Assembly (NCBI GenBank): GCA_904420055.1
Contig: CAJFTV010000059.1
Coordinates: 1-35,597, forward strand
DNA from: Candidatus Alloscillospira gallinarum
GTDB lineage: Bacteria; Bacillota; Clostridia; Oscillospirales; Oscillospiraceae
DNA length: 35,597 bases
Direction: 5' to 3'
Shown here in pieces: positions 8,087 through 16,583 of the stretch (the first letter of the stretch is position 1; every line of letters starts with the position of its first letter). The notes beneath the pieces are model-generated. The model was not told the origin of the DNA and did not search any database. It was given only the letters and a program-made list of their open reading frames with translations. The position numbers and the translations under genes were made by a program.

Positions 8087-9256
8087 TTATTTCTTTATTT
8101 GTCCCCGCAAGTAATCTAAAGCTTCCAATGTGTTAGGGTGGACAGTTATTCCGCGCTCATTTAAGTCCTCTATACTCATCTCAAGGCCAAGTATCATGGC
8201 CCTGTCTATATCCTCATAGCTGAGTGCCCTTAAACGCTCAACCCCGTCAAAGCTGCGTGTCTCTTCAACATAGTCGGCAAGGTATATTACCTTTTCCAGC
8301 AGCGACATGTCGCGTTTTCCCGTGGTATGCCACTTTATCGCTTCATATACGGGCACACTTACGCCAAACTCATTTCTGGCAATTTCGGCGCCCGTCTTTC
8401 CGTGAAGCAGCTTATCGCTGGCCCTTTCAAGGTCATCAATCAGGATACCATACTTTTCACACAGAATCAACTGTTCCCCCATACTCAGTTTCTTTGTTAT
8501 GTCGTGCAGAATAGCGGCCTCTCTCGCCATGCCCTCGTCAGCGCCCCACCGCGCCGCCAGCTTTGCCGCCTCCGCCTCGCAGCCCTTTACATGGGGCACC
8601 CGCTTTGGATTTAACATGGCATATGCCCTTTCCCTCAGCCAGGGGAAGTTCACCTTTACACCATACATGCGGTTCTTTACTATGTAGGCATAAACGCTGT
8701 CCTCAACATATTCTGTCCCTTCCCGGACTTTTAACAGTTCTCTCAGCTTTGAGGAGGAGATGTCTATCACCTCACCATATAATATCTCTGTATGGCTGCC
8801 GTATCTTTCCCGGTACTCTGCCGCCCTTTTCTCAAGTCTCTCTCTGTCCTGTATATCCCGTGGGAAAACGACGGGCGTTACCATTGAGAGCATTTCCTGC
8901 CCGTTTCTCCAGTCCTCCAGAGTCAGGAACATGTCTGTACCCATTATGAGAAAAAGCTCGTCCTCCGGGTTTTCCCGGCGTATCTCACGCAGGCTGTCGA
9001 TTGTGTAGCTTATACCGCCGCGCGCTGTCTCCATGTCGGAAACGCAGGCACGCTCCACGTCTTTAAAGGCAAGGCGCACCATGTCAAGCCGCATGTCAGG
9101 TGACGGGGAGTCTCCCGGCACCGCTTTATGCGGCGGCATGCCCGCAGGCAGCACAATAAGCCGCTCAAGGCCAAGGCGCCTCACCGCGTTTCTGCCGCTC
9201 TCCGTATGCCCCTTGTGCGGGGGGTTAAATGTACCGCCGTAAATTCCCGTTTTCAC
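8087..9256 (-). CDS. nadD: NadD-YqeK fusion: nicotinate-nucleotide adenylyltransferase plus HD-domain hydrolase
   Basis: Two enzymes usually encoded by separate adjacent genes are joined in one 389-residue frame. The first half (about 1-198) is NadD, which makes deamido-NAD from nicotinate mononucleotide and ATP: GGTFNPPHKGH at 7-17 and the second nucleotide-binding motif IDISSSKLREL at 165-174. The second half (about 205-389) is a YqeK-type HD domain, a family shown to hydrolyse Ap4A symmetrically: His222, His251-Asp252, His285, His310 and Asp328 are plausible metal ligands in the usual order. No stop or internal ribosome site is visible at the joint. The gene starts three bases after yhbY and precedes the LCP gene. 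Both activities are inferred from intact motifs. NadD-YqeK fusions are known in some Clostridia. Confidence 0.93.
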   Translation of the reverse strand: MKTGIYGGTFNPPHKGHTESGRNAVRRLGLERLIVLPAGMPPHKAVPGDSPSPDMRLDMVRLAFKDVERACVSDMETARGGISYTIDSLREIRRENPEDELFLIMGTDMFLTLEDWRNGQEMLSMVTPVVFPRDIQDRERLEKRAAEYRERYGSHTEILYGEVIDISSSKLRELLKVREGTEYVEDSVYAYIVKNRMYGVKVNFPWLRERAYAMLNPKRVPHVKGCEAEAAKLAARWGADEGMAREAAILHDITKKLSMGEQLILCEKYGILIDDLERASDKLLHGKTGAEIARNEFGVSVPVYEAIKWHTTGKRDMSLLEKVIYLADYVEETRSFDGVERLRALSYEDIDRAMILGLEMSIEDLNERGITVHPNTLEALDYLRGQIKK

Positions 9257-9259
9257 CCT

Positions 9260-9562
9260 TTACTTCACCAACTTTATTCTTTTTTCCTTTGGCAGCTCCA
9301 GGCTCTCCCTGTACAGCACAAATTTCGTTCCTATAGTCTGTACCGGTTCCGCGCCGCACTTCTCCGCAAGCTCTCCGCAGGCCTCCCTGGCGGTGATAAG
9401 CGAGTTTTCCAAAACCCTGCCCTTCACAAGCTCTCTCGCTTTCAGTGCGTCGTCCACCTGCTTAACTACGTTATCGGTAATTCCACCCTTGCCAATCTGT
9501 ACAATCGTATCTATGCCGTTTGCCATTCCTCTCAGTTGAGCGCGCTGTTTTCCGCTTATCAT
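9260..9562 (-). CDS. yhbY: YhbY-type CRM-domain RNA-binding protein
   Basis: The 100-residue protein is a single CRM domain, a fold that binds pre-50S ribosomal RNA and is implicated in ribosome assembly. The start ISGKQRAQLRGMAN and the tract VQIGKGGITDNVV are typical, the latter holding the conserved glycine loop. It lies in the usual Bacillota setting next to nadD, between rdgB and the nadD-yqeK fusion, with only three bases to the latter. No oddities are seen; length is normal. Confidence 0.93.
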   Translation of the reverse strand: MISGKQRAQLRGMANGIDTIVQIGKGGITDNVVKQVDDALKARELVKGRVLENSLITAREACGELAEKCGAEPVQTIGTKFVLYRESLELPKEKRIKLVK

Positions 9563-9579
9563 ATTTTACCTCAATTCCA

Positions 9580-10173
9580 TCACAGTTTTTTTAAATAATC
9601 TCTTAATTTTGGATAAAACGCGCGAATTGCGTTTCCCCTGTGGGACACGCTGTTTTTTTCCTCATGGCTCATCTCTCCCATGCTCTTACCAAGGCTCTTT
9701 ACAAAGAACACAGGGTCATAGCCAAATCCGCCGTCGCCCTTGGGCGCATGGAGTATCTCACCGGGGCACTCTCCCTCTGCGGTAATAACATCTCCGTTTG
9801 GGAACACGCAGGATATACAGGAAACAAACTTTGCGCTGCGGTCTGTCTTTCCCTCCATATTTTTTAAAAGGAGCGTGTATCTGTCCGTATCTGACAATCC
9901 GTCTCCCCCGTACCTTGCCGAGTACACTCCGGGCTCACCCCCAAGGGCGCAAACCACAAGTCCGGAGTCGTCGGCGATAGCCGGAAGCCCTGATGCCTCG
10001 CACGAGGCCCGGGCCTTTATTATGGAATTTTCCTCAAAGGTTGTGCCGTTTTCCTCCGGCTCGACACTTATGCCGGCCTCTCTCTGTGAAATTACCTCAA
10101 CGCCGATTTCAGATAAAATCTCACGCATTTCCAACAGCTTTCCCTGGTTATTGCTGGCAAGCACAAATTTCAT
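9580..10173 (-). CDS. rdgB: XTP/dITP diphosphatase (RdgB/HAM1)
   Basis: This house-cleaning enzyme hydrolyses non-canonical purine triphosphates (XTP, ITP, dITP) to monophosphates, keeping them out of nucleic acids. The 197-residue product has the family opening FVLASNNQGKL, the catalytic ADDSGL segment, GVYSARYGG, GFGYDPVF and the C-terminal SHRGNAI. The start overlaps the end of ftsY by four bases, so translation is probably coupled. Full length and all motifs intact. Confidence 0.96.
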   Translation of the reverse strand: MKFVLASNNQGKLLEMREILSEIGVEVISQREAGISVEPEENGTTFEENSIIKARASCEASGLPAIADDSGLVVCALGGEPGVYSARYGGDGLSDTDRYTLLLKNMEGKTDRSAKFVSCISCVFPNGDVITAEGECPGEILHAPKGDGGFGYDPVFFVKSLGKSMGEMSHEEKNSVSHRGNAIRAFYPKLRDYLKKL

Positions 10174-11078
10174 TCCATCAGCGCCTCCACAAATTTTCTC
10201 CCCTCAAATTCCATGAGGTCATCGGCCTTTTCACCAACTCCGATGTATTTTACCGGCACCTGCAGCTGGTCAGAGATTGCAAGGGCAATGCCGCCCTTTG
10301 CCGTGCCGTCCAGCTTTGTCAGCACAAGTCCCGTAATCCCTGCAACATCTTTAAATTCACGAGCCTGAATGAGACCGTTCTGCCCTGTTGTGGCGTCAAT
10401 TACAAGCAGTGTCTCCCGGTCTGCCTCCGGCAGTTCACGGTCTATGACGCGGCTTATCTTTCCCAGCTCGTTCATCAGGTTTGACTTGTTGTGCAGCCGC
10501 CCGGCGGTATCGCAGATTATTACATCTGCTCCCCTGGCCTTTGCCGCCGCAATTCCGTCAAACACCACCGCCGCAGGGTCGGAGTTCTCCTCGTGGCGCA
10601 CAATGTCCGCCCCCGCTCTGTCTGCCCATATGGCAAGCTGCTCCGCCGCCGCTGCCCTGAAGGTATCCCCCGCGCAGAGGAGCACTTTTTTACCCTCAGC
10701 GTGCATTTTGACGGCAAGCTTTCCGATTGTGGTGGTCTTGCCGACACCGTTTACTCCTATCACAAGTATAACCGAGGGCTTTGTCTCAAGCTTTAATGAG
10801 GTGTCGCCCACATTTATCTTATCCGTCAGGATATCAATCAGGGCATTTTTAATGTCCTCGCCGTGGCGGTAACCTTCGCGCTTTGTGACCTCCCTGAGCT
10901 GCTCAACGGCGTCCATAGTTGTTTCCACACCTATATCCGCCATAATCAGCGTCTCCTCAAGCTCCTCAAAAAACTCTTCATTTGCGCCTGTAAAGGCGGC
11001 AAAAATTCCGTTAAGCTGCGCAGACATGTTCTTCTTTGTCTTGGCAAGCCCCTCTTTTATCTTCTCAAAAAATCCCAT
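10170..11078 (-). CDS. ftsY: Signal recognition particle receptor FtsY
   Basis: FtsY is the GTPase at the membrane that receives the signal recognition particle with ribosomes making membrane proteins. The 302-residue protein is the short Gram-positive type without the long acidic domain: a helical N domain (about 1-95), then the G domain with GVNGVGKTTTIGKLA at 108-122, the GDTFRAAA insertion-box segment at 137-144, DTAGR at 190-194 and TKLD at 254-257. It follows smc by 60 bases and overlaps rdgB by four bases. The smc-ftsY order is widely conserved in Bacillota. Confidence 0.97.
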   Translation of the reverse strand: MGFFEKIKEGLAKTKKNMSAQLNGIFAAFTGANEEFFEELEETLIMADIGVETTMDAVEQLREVTKREGYRHGEDIKNALIDILTDKINVGDTSLKLETKPSVILVIGVNGVGKTTTIGKLAVKMHAEGKKVLLCAGDTFRAAAAEQLAIWADRAGADIVRHEENSDPAAVVFDGIAAAKARGADVIICDTAGRLHNKSNLMNELGKISRVIDRELPEADRETLLVIDATTGQNGLIQAREFKDVAGITGLVLTKLDGTAKGGIALAISDQLQVPVKYIGVGEKADDLMEFEGRKFVEALME

Positions 11079-11138
11079 TTTATTCTCCTCTTAAAGCTCT
11101 CCCACGGGAGCAAAATCTCCCAAATCCGAATTATCCGG

Positions 11139-14100
11139 CTACGCGGTTATTGTCCGCTCCGCCGTCTCAAGGTCAATATCTATCACCTTGGAAACTCCCT
11201 GCTCCTGCATCGTGACGCCGTAGAGCACGTCCGCCTCCTCCATGGTGCCGCGGCGGTGGCTTATGACAATCATCTGTGTCTTCCCGGTCATCTTGCGCAT
11301 ATACTTTGCAAACTTCTGTACGTTTGCCTCATCCAGGGCAGACTCTATCTCGTCCATAATTACAAAGGGCGCCGGCCGTACCTTCAAAACCGCAAAATAC
11401 AGGGCGATTGCCACAAACGCCTTTTCGCCCCCGGAGAGCAGCGTTATGGTCTTAAGCGACTTGCCCGGCGGCTGGACCTTAATTTCAATACCGCAGTTTA
11501 AAATGTCCTCCGGGTCCTCAAGCTCCAGCTTTGCCTTGCCGCCGCCAAAAAGCTCCAAAAATGTTCTTTCAAACTCACGGGAAATTATCTCAAACTCACG
11601 GGAGAATATTTCCCTCATCTCGTTGGTTATATCGGAGATAATTTCCAGAAGCTCCTTCTCCGCCTTTTTGATGTCGTCCCGCTGGTCTGTGAGGTATGTA
11701 TAACGCTCATTTACCCGCTCATACTCGTCAATTGCTCCCAGGTTCGGCGTGCCAAGCCGGGATATCTGGCGCCGCAGCTCCGCAATCTGCTGCCGTGCCG
11801 CGGTCATGTCCTCAACCGGGTGCCGGCGCTCAAACGCGGCCGAACGTGTCAATTCATATGTATCCCACAGCTTGTCGATAAGCTGCTTTTCATCTGCCTC
11901 GGCTCCCGCCCGGCGCTGGTCAAGCCGCGCGTACTCCCGCTCCAAGTTTATAATCGAGTTGTTTTTCTCCTGCAGCTCTTTTCCGTGGCGCACGCGCCTG
12001 GCCTCAATGTCCAGCTTTTCACGGTTTATCTCCTCAACCTGTGCCCGGAGCCGCTCAGTCTCTGCACGCATTGTGACAAGGCGCGCATTTTCCGCGTCTA
12101 TCTCATTTAGGATTTCTCCGCTGCGCCTTTCAAGCTGAGCCACATATTCAAGCTGCTTGTCCCGGCCGCCGCGAAGTCCTGCCCGCAGCTCATGCAGCTG
12201 TGCGGCCGATACGTCTATAGCGGAGCTCTCGGAGATAAGCGACGCTCGCTTTTGCCGGAGACTGTTCACCCTTTCATTTATCTGCCCCCGGCGTCCGTCC
12301 ATGTCCTCCCGTCCGGCGGTGAGACTCTCAATCCCAAGCCTTACGCTCTCGGCCTCTCCCTCTACGTCTCTGATAACGCCTTTTAAATCTTCCATTTTGA
12401 GGGCGCTTATCTCAATTCTCTCTTTAAGACCTTCGGCCTCGCTTTTTATTGCTTCAAGGCTCTCCCGGGCCGCTTTCAGCATCACATCATAATGTGAGAG
12501 CTCAGTTTTCAGTCTTTCGGCCTTTGTCTTGCCGGCATACAGCCTGTCCCTTGCCGTCTCCAGCTCGTGTTCGGCGTCCAGAAGCTCACTCTGCCTCGCC
12601 TTGTACTGGGCCGACACTTCCGAAAACTCCCGGTCAAGCCCTGTTTTTTTGGCGCGGAGCCGCTCAATTTCATTCGCTCTTGACAAAATACCCGCATTTT
12701 TGGAGTATGAGCCGCCTGTCATAGAACCGCCGGCATTTATGACCTGTCCGTCCTCAGTCACTATTCTGAATCTGTTGGAATATTTCCTGCCTATTCTAAT
12801 AGCCGCGTCCATATCCTCCGCTACTGCCACACGTCCAAGGGCATTTTCATATACTGCCCTGTATTTCCCGTCAAATGTGATAAGGTCAATGGCAAGGCCC
12901 ACAAACCCGGCCTCCCCGTCAAGGCCGCGCTCTCCAAGCCGGGAACCTTTTATGGTTGAAAGCGGCAAAAAGGTAGCTCTGCCGCCGTCACGGCGCTTTA
13001 ACATGTTAATTGCGGCCTTTCCGTCCTCTTCCCTGTCCACCACGATGTTCTGCACCGCGGCACCCAGCGCCGTCTCCACGGCAAGGGCGTATCCGTCTTT
13101 TGCCCTGGCAAGCTCGCCCAGTGTTCCGTGTATACCGGAAAGCCCGCCCCGGCCGGCCTCCTGCATAACTGTTTTTACGGCCTTTGAATACCCCTGATAC
13201 TCCTTTTCCATCTCGCTTAAAAGGGATATGCGGGAGTTTACAGCGCCTAAATCCATCTCCGCCTTTTTGAGCTTTTCCGTGAGCTCCTCCAGCCTTTTTC
13301 TCCTTCCGGCAAGTTTCATGGAGTATCCGCTGACGGCGTTTTCGCAGGCGCGCCGCTCCTCCTCCGCCTCGTCATACTCTCTGGCGCAGCTTTCCCGGTC
13401 CGCCTCCAGCTTGCGGACGCTCCGGGCCGTGTCCGCCATATCGCCCGCAGATTTTGTCTCTCTGTCCTCTATCTCCTGTGCGGCGGTTGCAAGGGCTAAA
13501 AGCTCCGCCTTTTTCTCCGCTAAAAGGCCGGTCTTTTCATTTTCAAGCCGCCTCAGCTCCGCAAGCCTCTCCGCGGCGTGGCCCATGTCGCCGTCAAGCT
13601 CACTGAGCTCCCCACCGAGGTCATTAAGTCCCTCTTCCAACGCCGAGAGCTCCGCCTTTATCTCCTCCGACCGCCTGTCATACGCCTCTATCTGCTCTTC
13701 AATGCCGCTGCTTCGGCTCTCCTGTTCATCAATTTCCGACTTTATGCGTCCGGCCTCGGCGCTGTTGCTCTCAAGGTTGGCGCTTAAAACCGCAATGGCG
13801 CTTGTCACAGTGCCAATCTTCTCGTCATTTTCCGCGATAAGCCGGCGAAGCTCCTCCGCCTTTACGTCCTTTTCCTGTGTCTCCTGGGAAAAGGCCTCGC
13901 TCTCGGCGTAAAACTCCTCAAGCTCCTTCTTTGCGCTTTCAAGCTGAAGGCCAACAGCGTCCCTGTCTTTTATGGCTTTTTCGATATCTCCGGAGAGCTT
14001 TTCAAGAGTATCCGTCCAGACAGACACCTCGACCTCTTTAAGCTCGTCCCTGAGAGACAGATACTTTTTTGCAGTCTCAGCCTGCTTTTTAAGTGGCTCC

Positions 14101-14714
14101 ACCTGAAGCTCCAATTCAGATATCTTGTCGTTTACCCGGAGAAGGTTCTCCTCCGTCCGCTGCAGCTTGCGCTCGGATTCCTCTTTTCTGTGCCTGTAGC
14201 GGGAAATGCCGGCGGCCTCTTCAAAAATGGCACGTCTGTCCGTGGACTTTACAGACAAAATTTCGTCGATTTTTCCCTGTCCTATTATGCTGTAGCCCTC
14301 CCGGCCCATGCCGGTGTCCATAAGCAGCTCATTTACGTCTTTTAAGCGGCACACCCGCTTGTTTATATAGTACTCGCTCTCACCGGAGCGGTAATACCTA
14401 CGGGTTATCATCACCTCGTCGCTGTCAACGGGGAGAGAACCGTCCGTATTGTCAAGCACAAGTGACACCTCGGCATAGCCCATCTGGTGTCGGCGGGCGG
14501 TGCCGCCGAATATTACGTCCTCCATCTTGCCGCCCCTGAGCGCTTTTGAGGACTGTTCTCCCGTTACCCAGAGTATAGCGTCCGATATGTTTGACTTTCC
14601 GCTGCCGTTTGGTCCGACCACACAAGTGACCGGCTTTTCAAAAGACAGTCTTGTCTTGTCGGCGAAGGATTTAAAGCCCTGTATTTCAAGCGCGCGCAGC
14701 TTCAATTTCTCCAC
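11139..14714 (-). CDS. smc: Chromosome segregation ATPase SMC
   Basis: SMC forms the condensin-like complex with ScpA and ScpB that organises the chromosome. The 1191-residue protein has the full layout: N-terminal head with Walker A GPNGSGKS at 34-41, a long first coiled coil (about 165-500), a hinge (about 510-660, GGRATFLPL and a glycine-rich tract), a second coiled coil and the C-terminal head with LSGGEKAF (about 1091) and a Walker B MDEIESALDEAN (about 1117). The start is uncertain: GTG at 14714 has AAGGA only two bases upstream. The in-frame TTG at 14705, behind GGTGG, gives an N-terminus the same length as B. subtilis SMC. A promoter candidate lies in the end of the preceding radical SAM gene. 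Confidence 0.96.
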   Translation of the reverse strand: MEKLKLRALEIQGFKSFADKTRLSFEKPVTCVVGPNGSGKSNISDAILWVTGEQSSKALRGGKMEDVIFGGTARRHQMGYAEVSLVLDNTDGSLPVDSDEVMITRRYYRSGESEYYINKRVCRLKDVNELLMDTGMGREGYSIIGQGKIDEILSVKSTDRRAIFEEAAGISRYRHRKEESERKLQRTEENLLRVNDKISELELQVEPLKKQAETAKKYLSLRDELKEVEVSVWTDTLEKLSGDIEKAIKDRDAVGLQLESAKKELEEFYAESEAFSQETQEKDVKAEELRRLIAENDEKIGTVTSAIAVLSANLESNSAEAGRIKSEIDEQESRSSGIEEQIEAYDRRSEEIKAELSALEEGLNDLGGELSELDGDMGHAAERLAELRRLENEKTGLLAEKKAELLALATAAQEIEDRETKSAGDMADTARSVRKLEADRESCAREYDEAEEERRACENAVSGYSMKLAGRRKRLEELTEKLKKAEMDLGAVNSRISLLSEMEKEYQGYSKAVKTVMQEAGRGGLSGIHGTLGELARAKDGYALAVETALGAAVQNIVVDREEDGKAAINMLKRRDGGRATFLPLSTIKGSRLGERGLDGEAGFVGLAIDLITFDGKYRAVYENALGRVAVAEDMDAAIRIGRKYSNRFRIVTEDGQVINAGGSMTGGSYSKNAGILSRANEIERLRAKKTGLDREFSEVSAQYKARQSELLDAEHELETARDRLYAGKTKAERLKTELSHYDVMLKAARESLEAIKSEAEGLKERIEISALKMEDLKGVIRDVEGEAESVRLGIESLTAGREDMDGRRGQINERVNSLRQKRASLISESSAIDVSAAQLHELRAGLRGGRDKQLEYVAQLERRSGEILNEIDAENARLVTMRAETERLRAQVEEINREKLDIEARRVRHGKELQEKNNSIINLEREYARLDQRRAGAEADEKQLIDKLWDTYELTRSAAFERRHPVEDMTAARQQIAELRRQISRLGTPNLGAIDEYERVNERYTYLTDQRDDIKKAEKELLEIISDITNEMREIFSREFEIISREFERTFLELFGGGKAKLELEDPEDILNCGIEIKVQPPGKSLKTITLLSGGEKAFVAIALYFAVLKVRPAPFVIMDEIESALDEANVQKFAKYMRKMTGKTQMIVISHRRGTMEEADVLYGVTMQEQGVSKVIDIDLETAERTITA

Positions 14715-14741
14715 CGTCCTTCATAAGTAATAAACCAATAT

Positions 14742-14771
14742 ATTATAATACATACAGCTACTGCTTTTCAA
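14742..14771 (-). promoter_or_regulatory. Candidate internal promoter for smc
   Basis: On the minus strand TTGAAA (14766-14771) and a perfect TATAAT (14742-14747) are 18 bases apart, overlapping the last codons of the radical SAM gene and ending 28 bases before the smc start. It could drive smc-ftsY-rdgB and onward independently of the long upstream transcript. Confidence 0.55.
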
Positions 14772-15774
14772 TGGATATTATTTTAAAATCTCCTCGGCGC
14801 AGCTGCGGTAACTCCACAAATTTTACATCTGCAAATCCGAATTTTTCCATGAGGCAATTTATATTCCCTCTTTTTTGTCCCACAGCGGTGGAAATCCCCC
14901 CCGGGCTTACCCCGATTACGGCGCGTCTGCCCCGGGTGTCTCCTGTTATTGCCGCGGATATTTTGTCCAGCATAATTTTGGAATAGACAATCTGTCCGAA
15001 GGCCGGGTGGTATGCCCCCGCGGCAGCAGCTCCTCCGGACAGCTCTTCCGATGGATTAAGCCCCAGCCTGACTATCTCAATCCCGCGGTTTTCAAAATAC
15101 GGGACTATCTCGCTGCACCACTCTGCCGCCTCTTCCACCGTATGCTCTCTGTACTCGCCTCTTCGCCACATGTCGTAAAGGGGCGTATCCCGCACAACTA
15201 CCGTGGGGTAAATCCTCACCCCACGGGGACGGCAGGCGGCAATTTTTTCCGCCGTGTATATCGCTTTTTCTCTGGTATCTCCGGGCAGTCCGGTCATCAT
15301 CTGTAAAATAAGGGTAAAACTGGCGTCTTTTATAAGAGCCGACGCTCTCTCCGTGTCCGCTGCCAGATGGCCCCTGCCGCTTTTTAATAACACGTCGTCA
15401 CACATGGACTGACTGCCCAGCTCAATTGTCTCCACTCCGTATGATTTCAGCATATGGAGCGTATCCGTGTCAATACAATCGGGACGGGTTGACAGTCGGA
15501 TTGAGTTTCCCTCATAAACAAAGTCTGCCGCCGCAGCCAAAAGCTCCTCTTGCTTTTTTTTGTCAATGGCGGTAAAGCTGCCGCCGTAAAACGCCAGTTC
15601 ACGCTTTACTCCCTGCGGTGAAACCCTGTCGCTTTTCTCAATCGCACGCCGTACAGTCTCCGCAGTGGCCGGAGACTGCTTTCCGGATATGCGGCGCTGA
15701 TTGCAGAACACGCAGTTTTGCGGGCAGCCCAAATGTGGGACAAAAACGGGTATCACATATCTCTTCGGCCTCAT
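14758..15774 (-). CDS. Radical SAM protein of the rnc-smc neighbourhood
   Basis: A 338-residue radical SAM enzyme. The iron-sulfur cluster motif is Cys17, Cys21 and Cys24 (CPQNCVFC), followed by an AFYGGSFTAI glycine motif for S-adenosylmethionine and an IRLSTRPDCI segment. The fold resembles the radical SAM half of Elp3-type proteins, but the acetyltransferase half is absent, and the substrate is unknown to me. Its start overlaps the end of rnc by four bases (ATGA), and it is followed by smc. The same gene sits between rnc and smc in many Clostridia, which suggests a conserved housekeeping role, possibly in RNA modification; that part is inference. Confidence 0.9.
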   Translation of the reverse strand: MRPKRYVIPVFVPHLGCPQNCVFCNQRRISGKQSPATAETVRRAIEKSDRVSPQGVKRELAFYGGSFTAIDKKKQEELLAAAADFVYEGNSIRLSTRPDCIDTDTLHMLKSYGVETIELGSQSMCDDVLLKSGRGHLAADTERASALIKDASFTLILQMMTGLPGDTREKAIYTAEKIAACRPRGVRIYPTVVVRDTPLYDMWRRGEYREHTVEEAAEWCSEIVPYFENRGIEIVRLGLNPSEELSGGAAAAGAYHPAFGQIVYSKIMLDKISAAITGDTRGRRAVIGVSPGGISTAVGQKRGNINCLMEKFGFADVKFVELPQLRRGDFKIISIEKQ

Positions 15775-16445
15775 TTTTTCATCTCACTCAGGGCGTTCTT
15801 TGCGGCGGACTGCTCTGCCTCTTTCTTGCTGCGCCCTGTCCCCCGGCCTATCTCCCTGCCGTTTAAACAGACAGCCGCCTCAAACATTTTGCAGTGGTCC
15901 GGCCCTGATTCTCCCACCAGCTTGTACGCGATATCCTGAGCCCCACCGCGCTGCAGCTGCTCCTGCAGCTCTGTCTTGTAGTCCTTTGTCTGCTCATAAA
16001 TGAGCTCCGCCCGGGAAAATATGAACTTATTCACCACATTTTTGACCGGCTCAATGCCTCCGTCCAGATATATGGCCGCCAGCACCGCCTCCACCGCGTC
16101 CGCGATTATGGAAGGGCGAGTCCTGCCGCCGCCGTTTTCCTCACCGCGCCCCAGGCGTATAAGCTCACCCAGCCCAAGCTCGCGGGCCACCTGCGTAAGG
16201 CTCCGCTCACAAACCAGCTCTGAACGCAGGCGGGTCATTACCCCCTCCGGCATTTCAGGTTCGTTTCTGAACAGATATTCCGCCGTTATCATGCCAAGCA
16301 CCGAGTCACCTAAAAATTCCAGCCGCTCATTACACACAACGCCCGTTTTTCTCTGCTCATTGGCATATGAGCTGTGGGTGAGCGCGGTGCGCAGAAGCGA
16401 CTGGTCACGGAATTTGTATTCAAGCTTTTTCTCAAGTCTCTCCAT
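15771..16445 (-). CDS. rnc: Ribonuclease III
   Basis: RNase III cuts double-stranded RNA, processing rRNA precursors and some mRNAs. The 224-residue protein has the catalytic signature NERLEFLGDSVLG at 39-51, the second acidic site DAVEAVLAAIYLDGG near 115-129, and a double-stranded-RNA-binding domain from about 153 to the end with the basic GRSKKEAEQSAAKNAL helix. The start has GGAGGG four bases upstream. A perfect 11-bp hairpin lies 22 bases before the start, in the interval after plsX, and may be a processing or autoregulatory site. The downstream radical SAM gene overlaps by four bases. Confidence 0.96.
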   Translation of the reverse strand: MERLEKKLEYKFRDQSLLRTALTHSSYANEQRKTGVVCNERLEFLGDSVLGMITAEYLFRNEPEMPEGVMTRLRSELVCERSLTQVARELGLGELIRLGRGEENGGGRTRPSIIADAVEAVLAAIYLDGGIEPVKNVVNKFIFSRAELIYEQTKDYKTELQEQLQRGGAQDIAYKLVGESGPDHCKMFEAAVCLNGREIGRGTGRSKKEAEQSAAKNALSEMKK

Positions 16446-16467
16446 ATGTCCCTCCCTGTAAACCTGA

Positions 16468-16497
16468 GAGAAAGCACCGGGCCTCTGGTGCTTTCTC
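16468..16497 (-). promoter_or_regulatory. Hairpin in the leader of rnc
   Basis: A perfect 11-bp inverted repeat (16468-16478 gagaaagcacc with 16487-16497 ggtgctttctc) has an eight-base loop and lies 22 bases before the rnc start codon. It is not followed by a run of Ts on the minus strand, so it does not look like a plain terminator. A role as an RNase III cleavage site controlling rnc is a reasonable guess. Confidence 0.6.
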
Positions 16498-16583
16498 CGC
16501 TATTGTCATCTCTTTCCGCCAGAATGAGCATGGACCTTCCGTCCCACAAACCTCAGACGGACCTTAATTCTATTCTGCCTTTT

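Noticed and set aside
16310..16549. Possible small gene or leader peptide running into rnc
   Set aside because: A frame from about 16527 or 16549 overlaps the rnc start in another frame, has a poor ribosome site, and gives no familiar product. It is kept only as a remote option for translational control of rnc.
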